Notes: generated from the letters alone by a model not told the origin. Numbered from the stretch's first letter, positions 53,339 to 63,900 are shown. The stretch is 64,000 nt of DNA from JAEMQF01 sp963791595 (GCA_963791595.1 CAWBTF010000014.1:62001-126000); one strand, 5' to 3'. Made by a program: numbers and translations.

Positions 53339-54918
53339 CTATTTCTCCTCTCGGTTGGTCTGCACTTCGGGCAGAACTAATTCATCTACGACAATCTGCT
53401 CCACGTATAGGTAGGTGGACACACGGCGCTTGAGTCTCGGTTCCGCGGCAATTTCGTTCTGGCAGGAGTTTGCCGTCGTCTGTCTTGCGTTCTCCGGAAA
53501 GTTGAAAGAAATCAATATAGCGCCGGGGTGCTCCTCCAACGAGCGGTTTGAAAGTCGCGCGAGCATCGGATGGTTCGTGTGGCTCGACCACAATCGAGTC
53601 CGAAAATAGTTCAACCGTTCGGCTCTTCTCGTACGGTTCGATAAAGACTACTTCGCGAATGCCGGCTGCGACGATATGTCGCGCACAGATGTGGCACGGA
53701 AATGTCGTGCAGAAAAGTCGAGCTCCTTGGGCACGATGCCATGTCGACCAGCTTGGGTTATCGCCGCCATTTCGGCATGCACCGCGCGTCCGAACTCGAT
53801 CACGTCGAACATCTTGGAATCTCTAAAGAACGCCCGTTCCCCGAACAACGCAGCCTTTGCGAGGTCTTCGTCAGAGCGATGCTTCTTGTCCTCCACGAGC
53901 CAACCCGCTTCTCTAAGCCGGCGCACCGCATCTTCGACAAGCTCGGTCTTGATCGTGACATTGGAATCAACGCCACGCTCGAGGTCCCGGTCTCTTGACC
54001 GATCCTCGCCCCAATAGAGACCGCCTCCGTACTTTGGCACCTCGTTGCATCCGGTCGCGAGAATATCTCCGTCAGTGGTCACGATTGCCGCACCGACTTG
54101 GCGTGACAGGTCGAGTGAACGTAGTGCAGATGCCTGGGCAAAGAACATGCCTTGCTCATCACGTGTCGGTGAGATGTATGGATCGCCGAATGTCAATCGC
54201 ACCAACCGTTTAAGTTGTTCATCGAGGGTCGGTCGAGACTCCGTTGTCACGAAAAAATCTGCAAGAGGAAAGGTCCGTCCGACGCGCTGCCCAACGTCTC
54301 ACCTTCTTCCTTGTCGTCGCGATTTACAAGACGGACCGCAAGTTCCTCGGCAGTTTGTTCTTTCGTAGCACTACCGAGACACCGCTTCGTGAGTGATTGA
54401 ATGCGTGACGCTCGTGAAGCGTAGACAGAGACGAGCGTGAACGCTCGGCCGTAGACCCCCCGGTAGAGTTGGATTTCCTCTGGCCTTTTGAATGAGCGAA
54501 CGATGTACGCGATTCGGCGTACATCGTCTGTCTATTCGGATCACCAGTAATACCCGCACGAATGTTGCGCACGTCGGCGATTCCCATGCTGCCAACAAGG
54601 GCCTCGCGTTTCGATTCTTTCCGGAGCGCATCCCGCGGTTCATGAGCGTGTTGACGCGCTCGAAGTGATTTGAGAAGCTCTCGATCCCGTAGTACTTCTG
54701 AATCAGCTTGCTTAGTGAAACGGTGTGGATTCGTAGCCCACACTTTTCAGTTGGCTTCCGAGCGCATCGCACACCTTGTCGAGGTCGACACCAGTGGGGC
54801 CGACGACGCCGAACACGAGCTCAATTGGCTTTGATACCGCTACGGACAAGTCGCGCGTAGGACTTGCCAGAGAGGGCGACCGGGAACTTGAAAGGTCGTC
54901 TGGACCTTCCGATTTCAT
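53339..54918 (-). pseudogene. avcD: AvcD-type anti-phage dCTP/dCMP deaminase, at least six frameshifts
   Basis: The pieces, read in order on the minus strand, give a complete protein of about 525 residues. An N-terminal P-loop-like domain begins PIELVFGVVGPTGVDLDKV; then come LSKLIQKYYGIESF, NHFERVNTLMNRG, GIADVRNIRAGI, RIAYIVRSFKRPEEIQLY and LVNRDDKEEGE. The cytidine-deaminase domain follows with GRAVHAEMAAITQAGRHG and, in the next frame, FCTTFPCHICARHIVAAGI (the PCxxC zinc site). It ends PRLKRRVSTYLYVEQIVVDE. Frame changes lie near 54735, 54640, 54530, 54290, 53735 and 53455; five are single-base deletions. Known members deplete dCTP/dCMP during phage infection. The start at 54918 has AGAGGG upstream. 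Confidence 0.8.
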
Positions 54919-55066
54919 TGCGCCCTCTGGTTGCGGATCTGTTGTCACTTCCCGTTGCACCGTGTGTGATCCTACCGGTACTGTATATGAACCCAGTTCT
55001 CCGTAACCTGTGGTAAACGAGAGTCCGTGACGTAATTGGCAGCTGGCAATGCTCACACTGCCTCAG

Positions 55067-55180
55067 CGCTCTTCTGACCCTTGCGGCACCCGAGCACGCA
55101 GCTTGGCGTTGGGTGCCGGCACAGTACGCGACGATCTTCTCGATGACCGGCGCCCGCAGGATGACGGGGACGATGTAGAC
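55067..55180 (-). mobile_element. Scars of an IS91-like transposase
   Basis: On the minus strand two short pieces typical of IS91-family transposases are joined out of order: VILRAPVIEKIV (end of the protein) followed by APNAKLRARVPQG (internal part). They lie at the right edge of the AT-rich island, just upstream of the deaminase gene. Compare the larger remnant at 56904. The similarity is short, so the call is tentative. Confidence 0.5.
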
Positions 55181-55345
55181 CCGTCGGGAAACTGCCGGCC
55201 GTGAGCGACGGGAGATGGCCGGTTGCGGCCATTCGTGACGTTGCCTTGTACATCGCCGACCCACGGTCGCTCGTCACAATCCGCATGTCCGGCCCTGGCC
55301 GGCCGCACGCCACGACTCACGCCTGCACTCGCAAGGAGCCCGCTC

Positions 55346-55752
55346 ATGCAAATCCCGTCGAAACCCTCGTCAACGCACCCGTCGCCACGGTCTGGCGCGC
55401 CTACACGACGCCGGGCGACATCGTGCAGTGGAACGCCGCGTCGGACGATTGGCATACCACGCGGTCGAGCGTCGATCTGCGCGCGGGTGGCGCGTTCAAT
55501 TCCCGCATGGAGGCCAAGGACGGCAGCTTCGGCTTCGACTTCGCCGGCACGTACACCCAGGTCGTGCCGCATCAGTTGATCGAGTTCAGCTTTGGCGGCC
55601 GTGCTGCTTCGGTGGCCTTTGTCCCCGGCGCCAACGGCGTGACGGTGCGCGTGACGTTCGACGCCGAGTCGGACAATCCCGTCGAACAGCAGCGCCAAGG
55701 GTGGCAGGCCATCCTGGACAACTTTGCCCGGCACGTGCACGCGAGCCGTTGA
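55346..55752 (+). CDS. SRPBCC (AHSA1-like) domain protein, frameshift at the N-terminus
   Basis: The protein VETLVNAPVATVWRAYTTPG ... through WQAILDNFARHVHASR is a START-like lipid/ligand-binding fold of the AHSA1 type, with the characteristic CTTPGDIVQWN-like block and GWQAILDNF C-terminal helix. The natural start is the ATG at 55346 (AAGGAG upstream, giving MQI), but it is out of frame with the rest by one base (deletion near 55354). The frame can also be reached from a GTG at 55201. The encoded length from 55346 is about 135 residues, normal for the family. Confidence 0.8.
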
Positions 55753-55778
55753 ATGGCCAAGCCAGCGAGGAGTTTCCG

Positions 55779-56594
55779 ATGACGATCGACGTATGGGCCC
55801 AGATCACGACCGAGCGCATGGCCAAGCGCCCCTGGCTGGAGCCGCTGCTGCGCTGGACCGGCCAGACCGGCGCGGCCGTCGTGCCGAGCGTCGAGACGAC
55901 GCTGCAGTCGATGGACGCCGCGGGGGTCGAGGTCGCGTTGCTGTCGGCCTGGTACGGCCCTGAGGGCGACCTGATCACGAACGAGGAAGTCGCCGAGCAG
56001 ATTGCCGCCGCACCCGCGCGGTTCCGCGGCCTCGCGTCGGCCGACCTGCACGACCCGATGCAGGCGGTGCGCGAGATCAGGCGTTGGGTGGACGGCAAAT
56101 CCTTCGTCGGCGTGCGCATGGTTCCGTGGCTGTGGGGCCTGCCGCCGAACGACCGCCGCTACTACCCCATCTACGCAGCGTGCATCGATGCCGGGGTTCC
56201 GTTCTGTACCCAGATCGGGCACACCGGCCCGCTGCGCAGTTCGGAAACCGGGCGCCTGATTCCCTACCTCGAAGACGTGTTGCTCGACTTCCCGGAACTC
56301 ACCGTGGTCGGCGGGCACGTCGGCTTCCCGTGGTTGGACGAGTTGATGACGCTGACCGTCAAGTTCCCGAACTTCCACGTCGACACCTCGGCCTACGCGC
56401 TGCACCGATTGCCGGCGGCGTTCGTGCAGTGGATGAAGGGCGCCGGCGCGACGCGCGTGATGTTCGGCACCAACTGGCCGATGCTGTCGCACCAGCGTTG
56501 TCTGGAAGGGCTGGCGGCGCTCGGGCTGCCCGATGAGAAGCGGCAGGCGTTTCTGGAGGGCAACGCGCGCCGCGTGTTTGCGCTCGATCGCTGA
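55779..56594 (+). CDS. Amidohydrolase family protein
   Basis: A 271-residue metal-dependent hydrolase of the amidohydrolase-2 family (2-pyrone-4,6-dicarboxylate/ACMSD-like). The start at 55779 has GAGGAG. Metal and substrate residues can be seen in VPFCTQIGHTGPLRSSETGR and VVGGHVGFPWLDELM (His), and MFGTNWPMLSHQ near the end carries the conserved Asp/Asn position, here Asn. The N-terminal HxH motif is missing, as in several members that lack one of the metal ligands. The 3' third is duplicated further downstream (59847-60358). Confidence 0.85.
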   Translation: MTIDVWAQITTERMAKRPWLEPLLRWTGQTGAAVVPSVETTLQSMDAAGVEVALLSAWYGPEGDLITNEEVAEQIAAAPARFRGLASADLHDPMQAVREIRRWVDGKSFVGVRMVPWLWGLPPNDRRYYPIYAACIDAGVPFCTQIGHTGPLRSSETGRLIPYLEDVLLDFPELTVVGGHVGFPWLDELMTLTVKFPNFHVDTSAYALHRLPAAFVQWMKGAGATRVMFGTNWPMLSHQRCLEGLAALGLPDEKRQAFLEGNARRVFALDR

Positions 56595-56719
56595 AATGCC
56601 GCCCGACGAAGGGGCGTTGAAGCAAGACCCGCGCGCGCGCTGGCTCGCCGCCGCCTTGTGCGCCTGCGCCGCGCTCGCGATCGGATCGGCCCCCTGGGCG
56701 CTGGATACACCGGCGCTCA
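56208..56719 (+). repeat. 512-bp duplicated segment, copy 1
   Basis: Matches 59847-60358 over its whole length without gaps, with roughly 30 mismatches by my own count (about 94% identity). It covers the C-terminal half of the amidohydrolase gene and the first 41 codons of a YhhN gene. Identity stops abruptly at both ends. Confidence 0.9.
56596..56719 (+). pseudogene. 5' fragment of a YhhN family gene
   Basis: The ATG at 56596 opens MPPDEGALKQDPRARWLAAA, which is the same as the start of the intact YhhN gene at 60235. After 41 codons (WALDTPAL) the homology ends and an unrelated sequence follows, so only the first transmembrane segment is encoded. It is a leftover of the duplication. Confidence 0.85.
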
Positions 56720-56903
56720 TGAGGGACCCCTGCTGCACCGAGTGCGGGCTGGCGAACCCGGCAGCGGTGGTCCAGCAGAGAGGTTGTATACGGGTCAACC
56801 CTGGCGATCAGGCCGCTTCACCCCGGTCCTGAAAACCCCGGACGCAGCCGGTCCGCGCAGCCCGCATAGCCGGGCCGCTTGAACGGGGAGCTCCGGATGG
56901 CGG

Positions 56904-57330
56904 TCAGGCCGCCTGTAGCGCCTGGCCACGCGCTGCCGAGCGCGGCGGCGCACGCGCCTGCAGACCCAGGTGCGTGAGGATCTTCTCGATGACGGGCTGC
57001 TCCAGGATCGCGGCGATGATCTTCAGCTCGCCGCCACAGTTCGGGCATTGCTCGAGGTCCAGCTCGAAGACCCGTTTGAGCAGCCGGGCCCAACTCAGCC
57101 GCACCGGTCCGTGATGCGCACAGTTCGCCTCGCACTGTGCGGGTTGCGCTGCCTGGGCACCTTCGTGCGGCGTTTGCTGCACCAGCGAGGCCAGCCGCTG
57201 CATGAACTCCAGCGGCGAGATCGCCAGCTGCGTGGTGCCGTCGCGCCAGGGTGTCTTCAGCTTCAGCACGACTTGTTCGGCAGCGACGAATTGCGCCGCC
57301 AAGCCCCCGCCGCCGCCCTCACGGTCTGAC
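56904..57330 (-). mobile_element. IS91-family transposase C-terminal remnant
   Basis: The minus strand encodes TPWRDGTTQLAISPLEFMQR, then CEANCAHHGPVRLSWARLLK and RVFELDLEQCPNCGGELKII, ending with AAILEQPVIEKILTHLGLQA. This is the C-terminal part of IS91-type (Y1) transposases including the CPNCGG zinc motif. The N-terminal catalytic Tyr part and the internal stretch that normally follows FMQRLASLV are missing, so it cannot move by itself. It is situated inside the duplicated-segment interval. Confidence 0.85.
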
Positions 57331-57447
57331 ACCAAGGCCCTAGGGTTCGGCCGATTGGCGGTTCGGCCCCCCCTCCGTAAACTGTTAAGGAATGCGGTGA
57401 CTGCTCCAGGGCCTTGGCGTATGTTCGTCCTTGATGAAAGGGGAGTC

Positions 57448-59672
57448 ATGAAATCCGTTGCAACAATCGCCCGCCTTGTGCGGCATGTGGATCAGGCGCG
57501 GATTTGGTTGCGCCTTGCGCTGGCCGTGTTCCTGCTCGACCCATTCGCCGGCGATGCGCTGGCGCAGACCGGGACCACTAGGCGCGTCAGCGTTGACAGC
57601 GCCGGCGCGGAGGGAAACGGAACTAGTTTCCAGGGTTTTTCTATCAGCGCCGACGGCCGCTTCGTGGCATTTCTTTCGTACGCCACCAATCTGGTCGCGG
57701 GTGACACGAACGGAGTTGCCGATATTTTCGTCCGCGACCGGGCGACAGGGACCACCGAGCGCGTCAGCGTTGACAGCGCCGGCGCGGCGGGAAACGGCTC
57801 TAGTTTCGAGGGTTCGATCAGCGTCGACGGCCGCTTCGTGGCATTCGATTCGGCGGCCACCAATCTGGTCGCGGGTGACACGAACGGAGTTGCCGATATT
57901 TTCGTCCGCGACCGTGCGACAGGGACCACCGAGCGCGTCAGCGTTGACAGCGCCGGCGCGGAGGGAAACGGCGCTAGTTCAGTGGCTGCCATCAGCGCCG
58001 ACGGCCGCTTCGTGGCATTTCTTTCGTACGCCACCAATCTGGTCGCGGGTGACACGAACGGAGTTGCCGATATTTTCGTCCGCGACCGGGCGACAGGGAC
58101 CACCGAGCGCGTCAGCGTCGACAGCCTTGGCACCCAGGCAGACGGCGAAAGCAACACCTTCTCAACCTCGATCAGCGCCGACGGCCGCTTCGTGGCATTC
58201 AGTTCGGACGCCGCCAATCTGGTCGTGGGTGACACGAACGGCGTTGGCGATATTTTCGTCCGCGACCGGTCGGCAGGAACCACCGAGCGCATCAGCGTCG
58301 ACAGCGCCGGCGCCCAGGGAAACGGGTCTAGCAACAGACCGTCGATCAGCGCCGACGGCCGCTTCGTGGCATTCAATTCGGATGCCGACAACCTGGTCGT
58401 GGGGGACTCGAACGGGTTGATGGGCCGTCTCGACATTTTCGTCCATGACCGGGCGACAGGAACCACCCAGCGCGTCAGCATCGACAGCGCCGGCGCGGAG
58501 GGAAACGGGTCTAGCAACAGACCGTCGATCAGCGCCGACGGCCGCTTCGTGGCATACCGCTCGTCGTCCGACAACCTGGTCGCGGGTGACACGAACGGGA
58601 CCTTCGACATTTTCGTCCATGACCGAGCGGCAGGGACCACCGAGCGCATCAGCGTCGACAGCCTTGGCACCCAGGGAAACGGCGTTAGCAACGCAACCGC
58701 TATCAGCGTCGACGGCCGCTTCGTGGCATTGTATTCGGAGGCCACCAACCTGGTCGCGGGAGACGCGACGGAGTCGGAGATATTTTCGTCCGCGACCGGT
58801 TCGACCAGGACGAAGACGGAATCCTCGATTCCATAGACACGCAACCGACAGTCGCTTCGGCGGATTTCAGCGATGCGGGGTTGGGCGGCAATACCGTGGG
58901 GACCTTGGTCGCGCGTGGCGACCAGGCCTTCCTCTCGATCCTCGATTCGCCGCAAACGGCGCCGAACGACGGGGTCTTGGTGGCGACTGGATCCGACCAG
59001 GGTCCGTTGCCGGCCGAGATCCAGGCCTGCCTCGGCAACTCCCAGGTCTTAGTCAACGTGTTCAGCGGCTCGGAGGTGGCGATCACCTGCGGGAGCTTCA
59101 CCGCGGCGGTCGCCAAGGGCGCCGCGAACATTGCTTTCTCAGTTGGCGGCCAGGAGGCGACGGCAAACCTGAACGCCGGCACCACGCTGTCCTACGATCC
59201 GTCAGCCAATGAGTTGTCGGCACCCGGAGACAACACCGAGACAATCATCGTCACCATCGGCGGTAGCCCCGTTTCGGTCGCGCCCGGCGGAACGGTGGCA
59301 GCGGGCGCGGACGGCACGCCTCCATCGATTACAGGCGTCGCGGTCAGTCCCGCCATTCTTTGGCCGCCGAACCACGCCTTGCGGACAGTCAGCGTGTCCG
59401 TCACCGTCACCGACGCGGTCGATCCGGCGCCGTTCTGCCGCATTTCGGAGGTGCGCAGCAACGAGCCTGTCAATGGCACGGGCGACGGCGACACAGCCCC
59501 CGACTGGGTGTTCAATGGCGGGCTCGCCCTCCGGCTCCGGGCCGAACGGTCAGGAAACGGTAACGGCCGCGTCTATACGATCACGATCACGTGCTTTGAC
59601 GCTGCGCGGAATAGCGCCACGGCGACGGCCGAAGTAAGCGTGCCGCACAGCCAGAAGGGCAAGACAAAGTAG
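57448..59672 (+). CDS. Secreted seven-repeat beta-propeller protein, one frameshift
   Basis: The ATG at 57448 follows AAAGGGGAGTC. An N-terminal signal peptide (residues about 10-40, ending DALAQTG) precedes seven repeats of about 60 residues, each with RVSVDSAGAEGNG, SISADGRFVAF, NLVAGDTNGVADIFVRDRA. This is a WD40/PD40-like seven-bladed beta-propeller. Near 58767 the frame changes (one A missing in GACGCG-ACGGAGTC); after it come DRFDQDEDGILDSID (calcium-binding-like), a beta-rich domain and an HYR-like C-terminus (GVAVSPAILWPPNHALRTVS). Reconstructed length about 741 residues. It may be a surface or secreted protein; function unknown. Confidence 0.82.
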
Positions 59673-59696
59673 GGGCCGAGGCCGGGGGTCGTTGGC

Positions 59697-60233
59697 ATGA
59701 TGGCTCAGTCATTGCGCGCCGCGTGCGGCCGCCGGCGGGAGCCGTCGGCGCCGATTTCGTCCAGCTCGGCCCGCACCTTGCGCGCCAGCGCCATTCGTTT
59801 CGTGCGGTTCTCGGCCGCGAGTTCGTATTTCTTGGTTTCGGAGGACACCCAGATCGGGCACACCGGCCCGCTGCGGAGTTCGGAAACCGGGCGCCTGATT
59901 CCCTACCTCGAGGACGTTCTGCTGGGCTTCCCGCAACTCACCGTGGTCGGCGGGCACGTCGGTTTCCCGTGGTTGGACGAGTTGATGACGCTGACCGTCA
60001 AGTTCCCCAACTTCCACGTCGACACCTCGGCCTACGCGCTGCACCGGTTGCCTGCCGCGTTCGTGCAGTGGATGAAGGGCGCCGGCGCGACGCGCGTGAT
60101 GTTCGGCACCAACTGGCCGATGCTGTCGCACCAGCGTTGCCTGGAAGGGCTGGCGGCGCTCGCGCTGCCCGATGAGAAGCGGCAGGCCTTTCTGGCGGGC
60201 AACGCACGCCGCGTGTTTGCGCTCGATCGCTGA
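59697..60233 (+). pseudogene. 3' fragment of an amidohydrolase fused to foreign sequence
   Basis: From 59847 on, the frame encodes the same C-terminal 129 residues as the amidohydrolase at 55779 (QIGHTGPLRSSETGRLIPYL to RRVFALDR), but the first 50 codons are unrelated. The N-terminal half including the substrate strands is absent, so it should not be active. The 5' piece (59697-59846) looks like the end of a minus-strand gene (NRTKRMALARKVRAELDEIG). Confidence 0.82.
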
Positions 60234-60358
60234 AATGCCGCCCGACGAACTGGCCTTGACGCAAGACCCGCGCGGGCGCTGGTTCGCCGCCGGCCTGTGC
60301 ATCTGCGCCGCGCTCGCGATCGCCTCGGCCCCCTGGGCGCTGGATGCACCGGCGCTCA
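59847..60358 (+). repeat. 512-bp duplicated segment, copy 2
   Basis: Partner of 56208-56719, offset 3639 bp, gap-free. It covers the end of the truncated amidohydrolase and the first codons of the intact YhhN gene. The many substitutions show that the duplication is old or came from a related strain. Confidence 0.9.
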
Positions 60359-60939
60359 ACTTCGTCTTCAAGCCCCTGGCCACGCTGTGCGTGATCGCTT
60401 ACGCGATGCTTCGCGGCGCGGCGGACGGCGCGGGCGCCGTTTCCCGGCGCTGGGTGCTCGTGGGGCTGTGGCTGTCGCTCGCCGGCGACGTGGCGCTGCT
60501 GTGGCCGACGCAGGGCTTCCTGCCCGGCCTGGTGAGCTTTCTGCTGGCGCACCTGGCGTACCTGGTGGCGTTCACGCGGCACCAGCGTTTGGGCGCCTGG
60601 TGGCCGGCGTTCGCTGGCTACGCGCTCATCGCCGGTGTGATTCTGTGGCGCCTGTGGCCGGGCGTGCCCGGCGCACTGCAGGCACCGGTGGTCGCCTACG
60701 TGCTGTGCCTGGCTTCGATGGCCGCACAGGCGGCCGCGCTGTGGCGGCGCGGCGAGCCGCGCGGCGCGGTGCTCGCTGTCGGCGGCGCGCTCTTCGTGGC
60801 GTCCGACGCGCTGCTCGCGACGAACCGGTTTGCCGGACCCTTGCCGCTGGCGAGCCTTTGGATCCTCACCCCCTACTGGGCGGCGCAGTGGTGCATTGCG
60901 TCGTGGCTGATGCCGCGGCCGACGGCAGGCCGCGCTTGA
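60235..60939 (+). CDS. YhhN family membrane protein (lysoplasmalogenase-like)
   Basis: A 234-residue polytopic membrane protein with about eight hydrophobic segments. KPLATLCVIAYAMLRG (residues about 44-59) and SLAGDVALLWPTQGFLPGLV are hallmarks of the YhhN/TMEM86 family, which includes lysoplasmalogenases; DALLATNRFAGPLPLASLW and PYWAAQWCIASW fit its C-terminal half. The start overlaps the stop region of the truncated amidohydrolase (two bases apart). This is the complete copy of the gene whose first 41 codons recur at 56596. Confidence 0.87.
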   Translation: MPPDELALTQDPRGRWFAAGLCICAALAIASAPWALDAPALNFVFKPLATLCVIAYAMLRGAADGAGAVSRRWVLVGLWLSLAGDVALLWPTQGFLPGLVSFLLAHLAYLVAFTRHQRLGAWWPAFAGYALIAGVILWRLWPGVPGALQAPVVAYVLCLASMAAQAAALWRRGEPRGAVLAVGGALFVASDALLATNRFAGPLPLASLWILTPYWAAQWCIASWLMPRPTAGRA

Positions 60940-60957
60940 CCGCGCGGCCCCGGTTGC

Positions 60958-63900
60958 TCAGCCGATCGTCATCAAACTCGCATTCCCTCCCGCCGCCGCC
61001 GTGTTGATGCTGAGCGACCGCTCGATCACCAGCCGTTCCAGCGGCACGTGCGCGTCGCCGGGCGGGCAGGCCGGTGAGGCTGACGATGGGGCCGGGGCGC
61101 TGCGCCAGCGCGGCGGCGGTGGCGAGCAGCGCGGCGCTCGCGCCATGCTGCAACACGGCGTCGAAGTGAACGCCGGGCTGCGCCCAGTCGCGCGCCAGCG
61201 ACACGCGCTCGCGCACTGCGGCCGGCAGGCGCTCGTGCAGCGAGCGCGCATCGGCCGGCCAGACGGCCTGGCTGCCCACGGCGAGCACGGCGGCGAGTTG
61301 CGTCAGGCGGTCGTGGTCGGCGTCGCTGTCGCTGTCGGTGCCGCCGTCGATGTCGGTCCCGCTGTCGGCCAGGCACAGCACCGCGGCGCGCGGCAGCACG
61401 GCATACAGATTCGCTTCGCCGGTCGGTCCGGGCAGGCTGAGCCAGTCACTCACCGGCGAGTTCGCCACCGCCTGATCGCAGCTCTGCTGCCAGCTCGCCC
61501 AGCCCCTGCGCCAGCGCCCAGGCGCGCAGCTCGGCCAAGGCTTCGGTTGAGAGGCTGTCTTGCTCCCTCTCCCTCTGGGAGAGGGCGGGGGTGAGGGCTG
61601 GGGGCAGGCCTCGGTGCTCGGTGCGCCGGCCGGCGCCCTCACCCCGGCCCTCACCCCGACCCTCTCCCGCAAGCGGGAGAGGGAGAAGATCGGCTGCGGC
61701 AAAGACCTCGCGGCGTTTGCGGCACTGCTGCTTCGCGCCACCGCCAGCCTCGCCGCCTGCACGGGGCTGCGCGCGAGCAGGCGCAGCAGGTACAGCGGCC
61801 CGCCGGCCTTCGGCCCGGTGCCCGACAGGCCTTCGCCGCCGAAGGGCTGAACGCCGACGACGGCGCCGACGATGTTGCGGTTCACGTACACGTTGCCGGC
61901 GCGCGCCGCGTCCAGCACCTGGGCGACGGTTTCGTCGATGCGCGTGTGCACGCCTTGCGTCAGGCCATAGCCGGTGGCGTTGATCTGTTCGAGCGTCTGC
62001 GCGAGGCGTTCGCGCGGGTAGCGCAGCACATGCAGCACGGGGCCGAAGACTTCGCGCTCGAGTTCGGCGACGCTGTCGATCTCGATCAGCGTGGGAACGA
62101 CGAAGTGGCCTCGTGACAGCGCGCGTGGCTCGGCGCTCGGCCGCCAGACGCTCGCGCCGCGCGCCTGCATCACCGCGACATGGCGCTCGACCGCGGCGCG
62201 CGCGGGTGCGTCGATCGCCGGCCCGACGTCGGTGGCGAGCAGCCGCGGGTCGCCGAGCTGGAGCTCCTGGACCGCGCCTTTCAGCATCTCGAGCAGCCGA
62301 TCGGCCACGTCGTCCTGCACGCACAGCAGGCGCAGCGCCGAGCAGCGCTGGCCGGCGCTGTCGAACGCGGAACTCACGATGTCGGCCACAGCCTGCTCGA
62401 CCAGCGCCGACGAGTCGACCAGCATCGCGTTCTGGCCGCCGGTCTCGGCGATCAGTGGCACCACCTGCCCGGCGGCGGTGAGGCGCCGGCTCAATGTGCG
62501 CTGCAGCAGGCGCGCGACTTCGGTGGAGCCGGTGAACAGCACGCCGTTCACGCGCGCGTCGTCGACAAGCGCGGCGCCGACGCTCTCGCCCTGGCCCGGC
62601 AGCAATTGCAGCGCGCCGCGCGGGATGCCCGCGGCGTGCAGCGCGCGCACCGCGGCGGCGGCGATCAGCGGCGTCTGCTCGGCCGGCTTGGCGAGCACCG
62701 TGTTGCCGGCGGCGAGCGCCGCCGCTACCTGGCCGGTGAAGATCGCGAGCGGAAAGTTCCACGGGCTGATGCACACCACGGGGCCCAGCGGCAGGTGCGT
62801 GGCGTTGTCGAAGTCGCGCCGCACCTGCGCCGCGTAGTAGCGCAGGAAGTCGACCGCTTCGCGAACTTCGGCGATGGCGTTCGCGCAGGTCTTGCCCGCT
62901 TCGCGCACCAGCAGAACCATCAGCGTCAGGTTCTCGGCTTCGAGCTGCATCGCGGCGGCGTCCAGGCGCTGCGCGCGCTCGGCCGGCGCCACGGCGGCCC
63001 AGCCCGGCGCGGCCAGGCTCGCCGCAGCGACTGCGCGGTTCACGTCGGCGAGCGTCGCTTCGCGAACCCGGCCGACGCTGTCGCCAAAGTCCGCCGGGTT
63101 CACGACCGTCTGCCACTCGCCCTGCGGCGCGCCGCCATCGAGCATCGGCTCGGCGCGCCATGGCTCGCGCGCCGCGTCGGCGAAAGCCTGCGCGATGTTC
63201 TCCAGGCAGCGCTCGTCGGCGAGGTCGAGGCCGCGTGAATTGACACGCGCCGCGCCGAACAGGTCGCGCGGCAGCGGGATCGCCGGGTGCGGCGCGCCGG
63301 GCTGCGCCGCGTTCGCCTGCACCGTACGCACCGGGTCTTCGACCAGCTCTTCGAGCGCGACGCCGCGATCGGCGATGCGGTTCACGAACGAGGTGTTGGC
63401 GCCGTTTTCCAGCAGCCGGCGCACCAGGTACGCGAGCAGCGTGTCGTGGGTTCCCACCGGCGCGTAGACGCGGCAGGGCCGGCCGAGTTTGCCCTCAATT
63501 ACCGAGCCGACCACTTGTTCATAGAGCGGCTCGCCCATGCCGTGCAGGCACTGGAATTCGTACTGGCCCGGCGTGAAGTCGGGCCCCGCCAAGGTGTGCA
63601 CGGCGGCGAGCGTGTGCGCGTTGTGCGTCGCGAACTGCGGGAACACGGCGTCGGGCGCGGCGAGCAGCTTGCGCGCGCAGGCGATGTAGGCCACATCGGT
63701 GTGGCACTTGCGCGTGTACACCGGGTAGCCGCTCTGGCCGTCGAGCTGGGCGCGCTTGATTTCGCTGTCCCAGTACGCGCCCTTCACCAGCCGCACCATC
63801 AGGCGGTGCCGGCTGCGCCGCGCCAGGTCGACCAGGTAGTCGACGACCGCCGGACAGCGCTTCTGGTACGCCTGGATCACGAAGCCGATGCCGTTCCAGC

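Noticed and set aside
50164..55180. Prophage origin of the island
   Set aside because: No integrase, capsid, terminase, tail or lysis gene is seen, only defence-type genes and IS91-like scars.
57600..58790. Regular repeats that at first sight resemble a CRISPR-like array
   Set aside because: The roughly 180-bp units are coding, stay in one frame and vary as protein repeats; there are no short repeats with unique spacers.
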